In this document: piece after piece, positions 26,037-36,177 of the stretch
Layout: every line of letters starts with the position of its first letter
Position numbering within the stretch: the stretch's first letter is position 1
Assembly (NCBI GenBank): GCA_964501535.1
Contig: CAZCSV010000006.1
Coordinates: forward strand, 62,001 to 126,000
Direction: 5' to 3'
Origin: FEN-1279 sp964501535
GTDB lineage: Bacteria; Bacteroidota; Ignavibacteria; Tepidaquicellales; Tepidaquicellaceae
Length of the DNA: 64,000 nucleotides
Made by a program: the position numbers and the translations under genes
Notes under the pieces: generated by a model
What the model was told of the DNA's origin: nothing
Databases searched by the model: none
The model's input: only the letters and a program-made list of their open reading frames with translations

Positions 26037-27905
26037 TTATTTAATTAGTACCATTCTAAGTATTTTATTGTAATTTTCCGTCTCCAATTTATAGAAATAA
26101 ATACCTGATGCAAGATTATTTCCGTTGAATTTGAATTCGTATTTTCCTGCATTCAGTTTACCCGAATATAAGGATTCAACTTCCTTTCCGAGTAAGTCGT
26201 ATATCTTCAGCTTAACCGTTCCCGATTTTGCTATATCGAATTTTATGTTAGTTTCGGGATTGAACGGATTCGGATAATTCTGATAGAGATTATATTTATC
26301 CGGAATTTCACTGCTGATTTGGTTTATACCTACATTAATAGTATCAAAGAAACACATTTCGTTAATGGGTCCGAGCATTGTTACCTGACATATGGGATTC
26401 GTTCCCGAATATGAGCCGTTTCCGGTTCCGAACCAGTTCTGGAAATAGTACATATGTCCGTTGTACTGAAGCTGAAGGGGAGATACCGTAACGTTTACTA
26501 CAGCTCCCGAATCGAAATAGTTATATGAATTAGTAATGGTAACCGGTATACCCGAAGGGTCTGCCATAGCAAAGAGTCTGTACTGTGTTTTAAAGTTTGC
26601 TACATAAGTGGATGTTGTGGAATTTACCGTAATTACCTGAGTTAATGCGGTATCGTTATTGTGGCTCCATTTGTCGAAAATATATTTATATGCTCCCGAA
26701 ATTTGCGGAGAAACCGCTTGTAATGTCTGGGTAGAGCCGATATCCCAGTTGAATAGCCTTGTGGAAATATACGATACATTGTTGACTTTATATTCAAGTC
26801 CGTTTATGTTTGTCTTAACCGTAATATAATTTTTTCCCACGAGGTAATCCATTGCAATCTTGTGAGTCTTGCTTGCCGCATTGGTTCCCGTTACCACAAT
26901 TCTATATGAGCCTGTCGGGACCGAAGCCGTTGAAGATACCTGTACGGTCAGGGAATCCGGAAAACTGCTGATGACATTTCCGCTTGGGAAAGTCGCTGTT
27001 ATTCCTGCAGTATTCGGAACAACCGCGGCGGTGAATGTAACCGGTGAATTATAACCGCTTGCAACCAAAGGAATTGATACCTTGAAATTTTTACTTGATG
27101 CTTGTCCCTGGGGTACGGAAACATATCCCGGATTTGCCAGCAGAGTGAAGTTCAATGTCTTTTTTGCAGCACCTAAAATTTCTTTTGTTGTGGAATTTTG
27201 TACGAAAACAAGCGGGTACATTTCGCTCCACTGCCATACAGGGTCTTTTCTGAATTTCTGCTGAACCGTTACTGTCTGACCCGGCAGTAAAGATACAATA
27301 GTTCCGCCTCCGTTTGGAAGCATTTTTCTCATAACCCAGTAAAAATCCATTTCACCGTTTGTTCCCGGAGGGGATGTATAATGAATGTGATTTTCTACCA
27401 TTGCGATGTGCACTACAGCCGCAGGGTTTGGCAGATAAGTCTCGCAATATATTCTGGCTCTTACCATAACACTATCGGTGCTGATTGTACTGTCAGTTAC
27501 AATAATTGTTACAGGGCTTAAACTGTCTTTCCTTAAATCGTAGTATGATTGAAAGGTCGATTGCGAATATGCCGGCTGCACGTTTATGTATCCTTCGAAT
27601 TGTGCCTGGGGAATTGAATTTATACCGTAATAGGTTCTTCTTGAAGTATTATCGGTCGGATTGTGTAAATACATCGGGTCGTTTCCGAGTCCGGGCCAGT
27701 TCATATGATATCCTATTGCGGTAATTCTTTCCGGGTCTTTTGAATTTATAAAAGCAGTTAGTATCGGATTGTTTGATGCGCAGGGACCACATGTAGTGCT
27801 TGTGAAAAATTCTATTAACATCATTCTGTCGCCTGCATTTGTTATTTCTACCAGGGAAACAATAAAGGCAATTAATAAAAAGAATTTTGTAATTTTACTT
27901 TTCAT
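26037..27905 (-). CDS. Omp28-like thioredoxin-fold secreted protein with T9SS-type sorting tail
   Basis: The start is set at the ATG at 27905 because a signal peptide follows at once ('KITKFFLLIAFIVSLVEITNA'); the frame extends upstream only through low-complexity AT-rich codons. 622 residues. Residues 28-60 carry 'MLIEFFTSTTCGPCASNNPILTAFI', a thioredoxin-like CGPC (Cys39, Cys42), as in Omp28-related outer-membrane proteins of Bacteroidota. Ig-like beta-domains fill the middle. The last 85 residues are the sorting domain ('NYPNPFNPETNIKFDI', 'LGKEVESLYSGK', 'SGIYFYKL', 'LRMVLIK'). Role unknown; a thiol redox or substrate-holding function at the cell surface is possible. Confidence 0.83.
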   Translation of the reverse strand: MKSKITKFFLLIAFIVSLVEITNAGDRMMLIEFFTSTTCGPCASNNPILTAFINSKDPERITAIGYHMNWPGLGNDPMYLHNPTDNTSRRTYYGINSIPQAQFEGYINVQPAYSQSTFQSYYDLRKDSLSPVTIIVTDSTISTDSVMVRARIYCETYLPNPAAVVHIAMVENHIHYTSPPGTNGEMDFYWVMRKMLPNGGGTIVSLLPGQTVTVQQKFRKDPVWQWSEMYPLVFVQNSTTKEILGAAKKTLNFTLLANPGYVSVPQGQASSKNFKVSIPLVASGYNSPVTFTAAVVPNTAGITATFPSGNVISSFPDSLTVQVSSTASVPTGSYRIVVTGTNAASKTHKIAMDYLVGKNYITVKTNINGLEYKVNNVSYISTRLFNWDIGSTQTLQAVSPQISGAYKYIFDKWSHNNDTALTQVITVNSTTSTYVANFKTQYRLFAMADPSGIPVTITNSYNYFDSGAVVNVTVSPLQLQYNGHMYYFQNWFGTGNGSYSGTNPICQVTMLGPINEMCFFDTINVGINQISSEIPDKYNLYQNYPNPFNPETNIKFDIAKSGTVKLKIYDLLGKEVESLYSGKLNAGKYEFKFNGNNLASGIYFYKLETENYNKILRMVLIK

Positions 27906-28018
27906 ATTTTTAAAATTTAAATTTAATAAATATCTGATTTTTTGTATTAAAAAGAAATTCAAATTATGGTATTTTAAAAACTTAATTAAATTATTCCGTA
28001 AAAACAAAGGATTAACCG

Positions 28019-29323
28019 TTGGAAAAGATAAAATATAAATTTTCAAAGATATACTGGACTGCGAATACAGTAGAATTGTTTGAGCGTGCGGCGTATTATG
28101 CGGTTTTCATCGCAATTACACTGTACTTAACAAACGTGGTAGGTTTCAATGATGTCTGGGCGGCATGGATTAGCGGAGTATTCTCTGCAGGGCTTTACCT
28201 TCTTCCGCCTTTTACTGGCGCCTTTGCCGACAGAATAGGATTTAGAAAAGCGATTATATTGGCATTTGCGCTTTTAACGCTGGGATATTTTTCTCTCGGT
28301 GCATTCCCGTATAAGGCTATCGTTATTCCTTCGCTTTTAATAGTGATGATTGGCGGCTCTTTAATTAAACCCGTAATAACCGGAACGATTGCAAAAACTA
28401 CGAGCGAAGAGACAAGAGCAAAAGGATATTCCATATTTTACAGCATCGTAAATATCGGAGCATTTCTCGGAAAAACTTTTGCTTTCCCTTTGAGGATTTA
28501 TCTCGGTCTGCAATCCATTAATTTCTATTCCGCCTTGATGACTTTTATTGCTTTGATTGTTGTGTATGTAATTTATAAAAATTTTGATGAGTCAGAAGTA
28601 AAGAGAACATTTAGAGAAGTTTTACAAGGATTTAAAAGGGTTTTTACAAATTTACGATTGATTACTTTAATTCTGATTGTCAGCGGATTCTGGATTATAC
28701 AGAGCCAGCTTTATGCCACAATGCCAAAGTATGTTACAAGGACTGTAGGTGTAACCGCTTCGCCCGAATGGATTGCCAACGTAAATCCTTTTGTAGTAAT
28801 GATTTCTGTCGTATGGATTACCAGCATTACAAAGAAAATTAAAGCCGTTACTTCCATGAATATCGGAATGTTTATTATGCCTTTTTCCGCCCTGCTGATG
28901 GCATCGAGTTACTGGCTTCAGAATATTACTGGTGAATCAGTGAATTTTTTTGGAGTCTTTTCTGCTCACCCGATAACGGTTATGATGATTATAGGAATTA
29001 TATTTCAGGGTATTGCGGAGTGTTTTATTTCGCCCAGATACCTCGAGTATTTTTCGCTTCAGGCACCGAAAGGACAGGAAGGACTTTATATAGGTTTCGG
29101 TTACCTGTATTCATTTTTTGCCAATATACTCGGGTTCGGAATTTCGGGATACCTTTTAACGGCTTATTGTCCCGACCCTAAAACTCTTTCTACCGAAGCA
29201 CTCGTTCACGCCTACGATAATGCTTATTATATCTGGTTCTACTTTGCCGGGATTGCATTAACCGCGGGAATTGCTTTGATGATTTACAGGTATTTTACTT
29301 CGAAAGAAGCTAAAGGAACATAA
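28019..29323 (+). CDS. MFS transporter, POT/peptide-carrier-like
   Basis: 434 residues with twelve predicted helices. It starts at a TTG: there is an in-frame stop just before it, and 'AAAGGA' lies at the right distance. 'WTANTVELFERAAYYAVFIAITLYL' resembles the ERFGYYG helix of proton-dependent peptide transporters, and 'GSLIKPVITGTIAKTT' plus 'GYSIFYSIVNIGAFLG' match the POT-specific FKPN and FY..IN.GA motifs loosely. It is shorter than the true POT protein at 41228-42919. Peptides are a reasonable guess for its substrate; the sequence allows other solutes. The gene is divergent from the Omp28-like gene with 113 bp between them. Confidence 0.75.
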   Translation: MEKIKYKFSKIYWTANTVELFERAAYYAVFIAITLYLTNVVGFNDVWAAWISGVFSAGLYLLPPFTGAFADRIGFRKAIILAFALLTLGYFSLGAFPYKAIVIPSLLIVMIGGSLIKPVITGTIAKTTSEETRAKGYSIFYSIVNIGAFLGKTFAFPLRIYLGLQSINFYSALMTFIALIVVYVIYKNFDESEVKRTFREVLQGFKRVFTNLRLITLILIVSGFWIIQSQLYATMPKYVTRTVGVTASPEWIANVNPFVVMISVVWITSITKKIKAVTSMNIGMFIMPFSALLMASSYWLQNITGESVNFFGVFSAHPITVMMIIGIIFQGIAECFISPRYLEYFSLQAPKGQEGLYIGFGYLYSFFANILGFGISGYLLTAYCPDPKTLSTEALVHAYDNAYYIWFYFAGIALTAGIALMIYRYFTSKEAKGT

Positions 29324-29366
29324 TTAATTACTTTTCCAAGCGACAGCAGGGGAAAGGGAATTGTTT

Positions 29367-31145
29367 TTAATAGCTATAAACGAAACACTTTCCAGATTTT
29401 TTATTTGCATCAAGAGGGTAAACTGATACGTCATTATTAAAATCTTTTGCGTAAAAATAATAATATAGATTTCCCTGCGAGGGTAAATCGGTAAGTTCCG
29501 CAGAATACAATCCAGATTTGTTTCCGTCTTCATTTCCCTGTATATAAATTAAATTTTTCTCTCTGAAGGAATTTCCGTTGTCCGTGGAATAAAATATTTT
29601 CGCCCCTTCAATTAAATATTTCGATGCTAGAGAAATTGATACTTTTAGATTTTCGGATTCTTTACTAATTTTTGCTTCATTGCTCCAGGCCATACCGTAG
29701 TATAGAAGCGCTTCATAAGCGTTTATAATTCCCCAGCCCGTTATGTTATTGGGTGTTGAAAAGTTGTTTGCCGTCATTCTCAAAGCTTCCCTGACCTGAA
29801 TCGGAGTAAGCTCCGGATGAGCGGAAAGCAGAAGAGCGCAAACACCCGCTGTAATCGGGGTTGAATAAGATGTTCCGCTGGAAAATTCATATCTGCTTGT
29901 TCCTTCTTTCGATGCCGTATATACATTCACTCCCATTGCGAGCACGTCGGGCTTTGTTCTTCCGTCGCTTGTCGGACCGTTTGAACTGAAAAATGCTATG
30001 TTTCCGTCGCTCAGTACCGCTCCGACCGATATTATCGTGTCCCCGTCCGCCGCAGAGCCTAAAGAGGGGATTGCAGTCTGGTTGTAATTTCCAATTGCAT
30101 TCAACACTACAATTCCCAGGTGTGCGCATCTTGTAGCGGCAAGAGTCGTTATTGCGGTCTTTCCGTCGTAGTCTTCGTATTTGTATGAATTTGCAGTATA
30201 AGGTGCATCGAATTCCTTGTAAATAAGGGAACTTGTGATTATATCCACACCTTTTGTTTCTGCCCATTCGGCGGCTTCGAGCCAGAAATCTTCCTCCATC
30301 GGAGTTTCGGATGATACATATTCGGTTTTTGCCAGTATGAATTCTGAATTGAATGCAGGTCCGATTAATTTTCCTTCCTTGTAACCTGCCATCGAAGAAA
30401 ATGTGCCCGTGCCGTGTCCGCTCTGGTCACGCGAGTCTTCATATTTCTGAGTCTGCTCGTTATAGGTATTTTCGTCTTTATTTATAAAATCATATTCCTC
30501 GATAACCTTTAAATCCTTAAGCGACTCGTGGTTTCTCCAGTCGAAGCCGTCGTCAAAACTCGCTACCAGAACGCCTTTTCCCGTTATTCCCAGGTCGTGA
30601 ACTTTCGGCACGTTAATCTGATTCATCTGGTCGAATGACTTCCCGTAGTTTAAAATATTTTTAGAGTCGTTCACGCCGAACAGCTTATTGTCGTAATAGT
30701 CTCCGCACTCTATCGGAGCTAAGCTTACAATATTCTGTTTGATTAATTTGTTTACCAATTTCAGGTGTAAAACAAAATCGAGCTTCCTGACTTTTTGAAG
30801 CTGTTCATTGGTAAGATATGTGCTTACCCCGTTAAACCATTTCGATTTACCGATTATTTCTATGCCGAGCTTTTCGATTTCCCTGATATAGTTTTCTTCG
30901 AGCGGCAAATCACCGAAATCGATGAGCTCATCTTCCGATAACACTTTGAGTCTTCTCTGCACTGCACGGTCGGAAAGCGTTGCCAGCCCTGTATTATATG
31001 CATTACTGCCTTTTATGATTTTATCTTCAAAAGTATATTTGCCCTTATCTTTGAATATAATCCAGTATTTCGTATCCGCTTTATCCTGCGAATAAAGTAT
31101 AGAACTTAAAAAAAGGATAAATACAATAATATTTAATTTTTTCAT
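29367..31145 (-). CDS. Secreted subtilisin-like serine protease (S8)
   Basis: The ATG at 31145 begins a signal peptide ('MKKLNIIVFILFLSSILYSQ'); 592 residues. An I9-like propeptide region follows. The catalytic triad is complete: Asp198 in 'VLVASFDDGFD', His244 in 'QSGHGTGTF' and Ser426 in 'SSGTSYSTPITAG'; the oxyanion Asn is in 'NAIGNYN' (353). An insert between the Asp and His motifs lengthens the catalytic domain. The C-terminal 110 residues form a beta-domain. The ending ('KCFVYSY') is not a T9SS sorting tail, unlike the two neighbouring secreted proteins, so the enzyme is either periplasmic or released by another route. It would supply peptides to the importers in this window. Confidence 0.9.
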   Translation of the reverse strand: MKKLNIIVFILFLSSILYSQDKADTKYWIIFKDKGKYTFEDKIIKGSNAYNTGLATLSDRAVQRRLKVLSEDELIDFGDLPLEENYIREIEKLGIEIIGKSKWFNGVSTYLTNEQLQKVRKLDFVLHLKLVNKLIKQNIVSLAPIECGDYYDNKLFGVNDSKNILNYGKSFDQMNQINVPKVHDLGITGKGVLVASFDDGFDWRNHESLKDLKVIEEYDFINKDENTYNEQTQKYEDSRDQSGHGTGTFSSMAGYKEGKLIGPAFNSEFILAKTEYVSSETPMEEDFWLEAAEWAETKGVDIITSSLIYKEFDAPYTANSYKYEDYDGKTAITTLAATRCAHLGIVVLNAIGNYNQTAIPSLGSAADGDTIISVGAVLSDGNIAFFSSNGPTSDGRTKPDVLAMGVNVYTASKEGTSRYEFSSGTSYSTPITAGVCALLLSAHPELTPIQVREALRMTANNFSTPNNITGWGIINAYEALLYYGMAWSNEAKISKESENLKVSISLASKYLIEGAKIFYSTDNGNSFREKNLIYIQGNEDGNKSGLYSAELTDLPSQGNLYYYFYAKDFNNDVSVYPLDANKKSGKCFVYSY

Positions 31146-31225
31146 TATGGTCGTCTGATTTTTTAATAAAAATAACTTTACAAAATATTTCAATGTTTCC
31201 AAATATTCAAGTTATATAAAAAAAA

Positions 31226-31255
31226 CCTTTATAAAACAAAAAAGTTTCATAAAGG
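31226..31255 (-). terminator. Terminator of the second YCF48 T9SS gene
   Basis: 'CCTTTATAAAAC' (31226-31237) and 'GTTTCATAAAGG' (31244-31255) pair with one mismatch; on the minus strand the stem is followed by a run of T. It is 42 bp past the stop of the gene at 31297. Confidence 0.75.
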
Positions 31256-31296
31256 CTTATACTTTTTAACTTTTAAACTTCTTTAACTTCTGATTT

Positions 31297-33483
31297 CTAT
31301 TTCAGGAGAACCATTTTTTTTGTATCAACCCGCTCTCCATCTGCGAACAAAGAATAAAAATACACTCCGCTCGCCAACCCGCTGCCGTCGAATGTGGTTT
31401 CGTATTCTCCCGGTTGCAGTTTCTCATTTACCAGCACAGCCACTTCTTTTCCGAGAATATCGTAAACCACTAACCTTATAACCTGATAACTTTTAACTTT
31501 AAAACTTATTGTCGTAGTCGGATTAAAGGGATTGGGATAGTTTTGAGAGAGGGAAAAAGATTTTGGAAGATTTTTCTCATGATTGTTGATCCAAATTGTT
31601 CCTCCGTTTGTTGTTCTAAATATTGTGCCGTAAATACCCCCAAGAAATCCTGTGTTTTGATTTATAAAATTAATGCAATTAGGTAAAAACGGATAATGCA
31701 ATAAAATATAATTCCAGTTTGAACCTCCATTTGTTGTATATTCCAGAATATTGCTTAAATCATTGAATGCAAATCCCTTTATTGTATCCAGAAAATAAAA
31801 TTTTGAAAATGATTTATATCCACCACTGTTGTATATTGAGTCCCAGTATGTTCCACCAGAAGTTGTTTTAAAAATTTTTGATCCAAAAATAGAAATAAAT
31901 CCAGTATTAGCATTCAAAAAAAACATACATTTTACATTATTAAAAGGGAGATTACAAGGAGTCCAATTGTTACCAGAGTTTGTTGATTTTAGTAAAATGT
32001 TACTATTATTTAAAATATAACCTGTATTTGCATCTGGGAATGTAATATCAATAAAATTTCCTACATTTAATATCTGATATGATACCCATGTACTAAAATT
32101 TTCGGATTGCATAACAAGTCCACTATCTCCTACGGCAAATGCTTTAGGATTTGATGATACACATACCTGATTAAGATTAATACTGCCTGGTCGAAATAAG
32201 TAATTCCAGTTAATTCCACCGTTGCTGGTAAGTAGTAAATATTTATTTCCAACTACAGCACCACAGCTACCATTGAATTTCATTTCTTTGAAAAGCGGAA
32301 AACTTTCATAATAAACTTCGTTCCAATTGAATCCCGCATTAGTTGTTTTATATATATGCGAACCTTGAGTGCTATAAGGATCATATGTTAAAATATATCC
32401 TGTATTTACGCTGGTGAAATAAATGGAACTGATTGGGAGATTGGAAAATGTCTGGTTTTGATTAGCACTTAACCAGCCGTTAGTTATTTTTGAAATTCTT
32501 CCATTATCGCCAACTACAAATCCACTGGTTGAATCGATTAGGCATGAAGATCTTGGGGTTGGATTAATCGTATAACCTAAATTTATCCACGTTGTTCCAT
32601 AGTCAGTCGAATATTTAGAGGAAGCTTCACCATAAACAAATACATGATCATTAAATGTACTCATTGTTCTGAATATCCCTGAAGTTCCGAATAGTGTTGA
32701 ATCCCAGTTTAATCCTCCGTTTGTCGTTTTAAATACTTTTTCTTGATAAGTTGTATGTGGGGGATATGGAGGTGGGGGATAATATTTTATGGATCCACCA
32801 CAAACTAAACCTATATTTGCATCTTTAAAATAAACTGATGAGTAAAATGTGTAGTCATTTAAATAATATGCTGTCCAATTTTGCCCTCCATCAGTTGTTT
32901 TAATGAATTGACCTGTAGACCAGTAACCGGATGTATTCCCAGAAACTGCAAAACCTGTCATGCTGTTTATGAAAAAAATCGACTGAAGTCCTAATAAGGA
33001 TGGGAAATTTTTGTTTATCCAACTTGTGCCACCATCAGATGTATAAATTAAGATTCCATCACCAGCTGTATATCCCGAATTTTCATCTATGAAATAAATT
33101 GTTTTTAAAATATTTGCGAAATGTTTTTTCATCATCCAATTTATGCCCGCATTAGTAGATTTGTACAAATTACTTCCATATTCCGGACTATGGGTATTTT
33201 TAGTTAACGAATATACTATAGATGTATTGATTGGGCAAATTCCGGTGTACAAATAATTTATATTGTTTTCAATAAAAATCCAGTTTGTCCCTCCATTTGT
33301 TGTTCTCAAAAGTGTCCCACATTCACCCGTTATAAACCCCGTGTTTTTGTCAATAAATTTTACACATGTATAATTATTTGTAGTCGGATATGATAGATAC
33401 CAATTCCATGCTGATTGAGAAAATGAGATTTGAGAAATAAGTATAATAAAAAAGATTACGAATTTATAAATTACTTTTTTCAT
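31297..33483 (-). CDS. Secreted YCF48/BNR-like repeat protein with T9SS-type sorting tail
   Basis: The ATG at 33483 is preferred to a TTG two codons upstream; 728 residues. After a signal peptide ('VIYKFVIFFIILISQISFSQ') about 14 repeats of the form 'KTTNGGTNW' alternate with 'F.D.NTGF', as in the protein at 12994-15192. A short Pro/Tyr-rich loop ('YYPPPPYPPHTTY') interrupts one blade. The sorting tail reads 'SQNYPNPFNPTTTISFKV', 'LGKEVAVLVNEKLQPGEYE', 'ASGVYFYSL', 'TKKMVLLK'. The codon-level AT richness of the repeat part is higher than in the tail. Function unknown, probably a surface beta-propeller used for binding. Confidence 0.85.
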   Translation of the reverse strand: MKKVIYKFVIFFIILISQISFSQSAWNWYLSYPTTNNYTCVKFIDKNTGFITGECGTLLRTTNGGTNWIFIENNINYLYTGICPINTSIVYSLTKNTHSPEYGSNLYKSTNAGINWMMKKHFANILKTIYFIDENSGYTAGDGILIYTSDGGTSWINKNFPSLLGLQSIFFINSMTGFAVSGNTSGYWSTGQFIKTTDGGQNWTAYYLNDYTFYSSVYFKDANIGLVCGGSIKYYPPPPYPPHTTYQEKVFKTTNGGLNWDSTLFGTSGIFRTMSTFNDHVFVYGEASSKYSTDYGTTWINLGYTINPTPRSSCLIDSTSGFVVGDNGRISKITNGWLSANQNQTFSNLPISSIYFTSVNTGYILTYDPYSTQGSHIYKTTNAGFNWNEVYYESFPLFKEMKFNGSCGAVVGNKYLLLTSNGGINWNYLFRPGSINLNQVCVSSNPKAFAVGDSGLVMQSENFSTWVSYQILNVGNFIDITFPDANTGYILNNSNILLKSTNSGNNWTPCNLPFNNVKCMFFLNANTGFISIFGSKIFKTTSGGTYWDSIYNSGGYKSFSKFYFLDTIKGFAFNDLSNILEYTTNGGSNWNYILLHYPFLPNCINFINQNTGFLGGIYGTIFRTTNGGTIWINNHEKNLPKSFSLSQNYPNPFNPTTTISFKVKSYQVIRLVVYDILGKEVAVLVNEKLQPGEYETTFDGSGLASGVYFYSLFADGERVDTKKMVLLK

Positions 33484-33649
33484 TTCCAATTTTTTAAATT
33501 AGAAAACAGTTTAATTTTTAATTCGCGGGTGTCTGCTCCTGTATATATTTTTGTTTCCTCGTTATTATCGCATAACGAAACTTAGTAAGACTTTTTTGTA
33601 TTGTCAAGATAGAATTTTGATAATAAATACAGGTTTTTTCTTCAAATAA

Positions 33650-33684
33650 AAAAGTCATTCCCGAATTATTCAGGAATGACTTTT
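33650..33684 (-). terminator. Terminator of the E2 gene
   Basis: Perfect 12-bp stem 'AAAAGTCATTCC' (33650-33661) and 'GGAATGACTTTT' (33673-33684); T-rich on both outer sides, so possibly bidirectional. It lies 28 bp past the E2 stop on the minus strand. Confidence 0.85.
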
Positions 33685-33712
33685 CTATAAAAAAAATCTT
33701 TATGTTTTATTA

Positions 33713-35023
33713 TTATAGCGTGTAGTTCTCGAGGTAGTGTGCTACTCTCATTACGAATCTTCCTCCGAGTGCACCGTCTATCAACCTGTGGTCGAATGAT
33801 AATGTCAGATACATCATCGGCTTAATCACTACGAAATCGCCTTCGGTTGTTTCCAGCACTGTCGGACGCTTTTTTACCGCTCCGACTCCGAGTATCGCAA
33901 CCTGCGGCTGGTTGATTATCATTGTTCCCGCAATGTTTCCGAATACACCGTAATTTGAAATCGTGAACGTACCGCCCTGAATTTCATCGAGCGTGAGCTT
34001 TTTTACCCTCGCACGTTTTCCCAAATCATTTATAGAGCGAGCAAGACCGACTAAATTCTTACCATCGGCTTCTTTGATAACGGGAACAATCAATCCGCCG
34101 TTTTCCATAGCAACTGCCATACCGAGATTTATTTTGCTTCTCGAAATAGCTTTGAAGGGAACAGAAGAATCATCTATGACTGAATTAACAAGCGGAAAAT
34201 CTTTTAAAGCTTTAACAACTGCATCGCAGATGAACGGCATATATGTCAGCTTGAATCCTTCTTTCTCTTCGAATTCGTCGAGCATCGATTTTCTGATTTT
34301 TTCCACAGCGGACATATCCACTTCAGCAAAGGAGTTCACGTGAGGTGAAATTCCCGCCGATGCCACCATATGCTCTGCCATTTTCTGTCTTACGTTATCG
34401 AATTCCATTACGGACAAACCTTCTTCGTCGAAATTAAAATCCTGTTTCTGAAGTTCGGCAGGCTTTTTCGGAACGGCTGTAACTACTTTTGCTGGCTGTT
34501 CCGATTTTAACGTGGGTTGTGCACTTCTGTTTTTTAAATAATCGAGTATATCTTTTTTTGTAACTCTGCCATTTTGACCGGTACCGCTAATCTTTTCGAG
34601 CTCGGCAAAGGAAACACCTTCTTTTTTTGCTATGTTTAAAACAAGCGGTGAGTAGAAACCGCCTCCTTCGGGAATTTCTTCTTTCTTCTCAGAAGTTTTT
34701 TTGACTTCTATAGGTTTTTCTTTCGGCTCTTCAGCGGTAACTTTTTCTTCTTTTGCAGGGGTTTCCGTAACCGGAACTGCATCGGAATCCGTGCTCATCC
34801 GGGCTATTACTTTTCCGACTTCAATCGTATCACCTTCTTTGTACAGAAGCTCTGTCAGTACACCGCTCTCGGGTGCCGGAACTTCAGTATCTACCTTATC
34901 GGTGGAGATTTCGAGAATCGGCTCGTCTCTTTCGATTTTATCGCCGGCTTTTTTGAGCCATTTCAGAATTGTACCTTCCATTATGGATTCACCCATCTTG
35001 GGCATTATAATATCAACTGTCAT
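33713..35023 (-). CDS. 2-oxoacid dehydrogenase complex E2 (dihydrolipoyl acyltransferase)
   Basis: 436 residues. Residues 1-78 are one lipoyl domain with the lipoylated Lys43 in 'EISTDKVDTEVPAPESG'. A charged Pro/Ala/Glu/Lys linker leads to the E1/E3-binding domain ('FYSPLVLNIAKKEGVSFAEL', 'GTGQNGRVTKKDILDYL', about 123-165). The catalytic domain ends with 'LSFDHRLIDGALGG' (His412, Asp416). This enzyme moves the acyl group from the lipoyl arm to CoA. The start 'IIMPKMGESIMEGTILKW' is of the branched-chain or 2-oxoglutarate-like type rather than the multi-lipoyl pyruvate type, but substrate choice lies with E1, which is not in the window. E1 and E3 genes are absent nearby. Confidence 0.93.
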   Translation of the reverse strand: MTVDIIMPKMGESIMEGTILKWLKKAGDKIERDEPILEISTDKVDTEVPAPESGVLTELLYKEGDTIEVGKVIARMSTDSDAVPVTETPAKEEKVTAEEPKEKPIEVKKTSEKKEEIPEGGGFYSPLVLNIAKKEGVSFAELEKISGTGQNGRVTKKDILDYLKNRSAQPTLKSEQPAKVVTAVPKKPAELQKQDFNFDEEGLSVMEFDNVRQKMAEHMVASAGISPHVNSFAEVDMSAVEKIRKSMLDEFEEKEGFKLTYMPFICDAVVKALKDFPLVNSVIDDSSVPFKAISRSKINLGMAVAMENGGLIVPVIKEADGKNLVGLARSINDLGKRARVKKLTLDEIQGGTFTISNYGVFGNIAGTMIINQPQVAILGVGAVKKRPTVLETTEGDFVVIKPMMYLTLSFDHRLIDGALGGRFVMRVAHYLENYTL

Positions 35024-35101
35024 AACTGTATTAATTTATTGGAAAAAAAATAACTTTATGTTATTTAATCATTAAAACAAAATAAATCCAAAAAAATTCA
35101 A

Positions 35102-36034
35102 TTAAACTACTTCAAACAGACAACTGATCGATTCGTTTAAATTAGTTCTTTTAATTGCTTCAGCAAAAAGCGAAGCGACGGATTTAACTTCGATTTTATC
35201 TATTCCTTTTTTTAACGGGATTGTATCCGTTACAAATAATTTTTTAAGAGGTAAGTTGTTTATCCTGTTTATTGCCTCGCCCGATAAAATCGGATGTGTA
35301 CAAGCACCGAATACTTCCAGTGCACCTTTTTCCTTCAGCGCGTTTACGGCGTTTACAAACGTGCCTGCAGTGTCAATCAGGTCATCAACAATAATAACGT
35401 TTTTTCCTTTCACTTCGCCGATTATATTCATCACTTCGGCAACGTTAGGTTTCGGGCGGCGTTTGTCTATTACGCATAATTCCGCATGAAGTCTTTTAGC
35501 ATATGCACGTGCCATCTTGATTCCACCGACATCGGGAGATGCCACTGCAAGATTATCGATTCCCAAATCGAAAAAATGCTTAAGAAAAACCGCCGAGCCG
35601 TATAGATGGTCAACCGGTATATCGAAAAATCCCTGAATCTGTGCGGCGTGCAGGTCCATTGTGATTACCCTGTCTGCACCCGCTTTTTCTATGAGGTTTG
35701 CAACAAGCTTCGCAGAAATTGAAACTCTCGGCTGGTCTTTCCTGTCCTGCCGGGCATACCCGAAATAAGGGATTACCGCTGTAACCCTCGATGCTGATGA
35801 GCGTTTTGCCGCATCGAGCATTATTAAAAGTTCCATCAGATTATTTGAAGGAGAATTGGTCGACTGTACGATAAACACATCACAACCTCTTATGTTTTCA
35901 TTATACTTTATCCAGATTTCCCCGTCGGAGAAAGTTTTTATGTCGCAGTTTCCCAATTCAAGATTCAACTTCTTGGTTATATCTTTTGCAAGGTCGATTG
36001 AATTCGTTCCCGAAAAAATTTTTAGGTTCGGCAT
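35102..36034 (-). CDS. prs: Ribose-phosphate pyrophosphokinase (PRPP synthetase)
   Basis: 310 residues, the normal length for class I enzymes. It makes PRPP from ribose 5-phosphate and ATP for nucleotide, histidine and tryptophan synthesis. Typical motifs are visible: 'LKIFSGTNSIDLAKDI' at the start, 'FSDGEIWIKYNENIRGCDVFIVQST', 'IPYFGYARQDRK' (ATP and regulatory loop), 'TMDLHAAQIQGFFDIPVDHL', and the PRPP-binding loop 'VIIVDDLIDTAGTF'. It is a housekeeping gene; the E2 gene lies 78 bp downstream on the same strand. Confidence 0.97.
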   Translation of the reverse strand: MPNLKIFSGTNSIDLAKDITKKLNLELGNCDIKTFSDGEIWIKYNENIRGCDVFIVQSTNSPSNNLMELLIMLDAAKRSSASRVTAVIPYFGYARQDRKDQPRVSISAKLVANLIEKAGADRVITMDLHAAQIQGFFDIPVDHLYGSAVFLKHFFDLGIDNLAVASPDVGGIKMARAYAKRLHAELCVIDKRRPKPNVAEVMNIIGEVKGKNVIIVDDLIDTAGTFVNAVNALKEKGALEVFGACTHPILSGEAINRINNLPLKKLFVTDTIPLKKGIDKIEVKSVASLFAEAIKRTNLNESISCLFEVV

Positions 36035-36177
36035 TTTCTAGAAAATTTTGTTTACCAAAATTATATATTTGAAAAGATTAATTCAATTGTAATTTATGAA
36101 CAGTGAAATACTTACTTCGGGAAATATAAAATAATGTTGAGATTTATTGTTCTATATATTATTAATTTGAAAATCAG

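Noticed and set aside
27906..28046. 47-codon N-terminal extension of the Omp28-like protein
   Set aside because: Low-complexity AT-rich codons before a clear signal peptide at 27905, and it would overlap the start of the divergent carrier gene.
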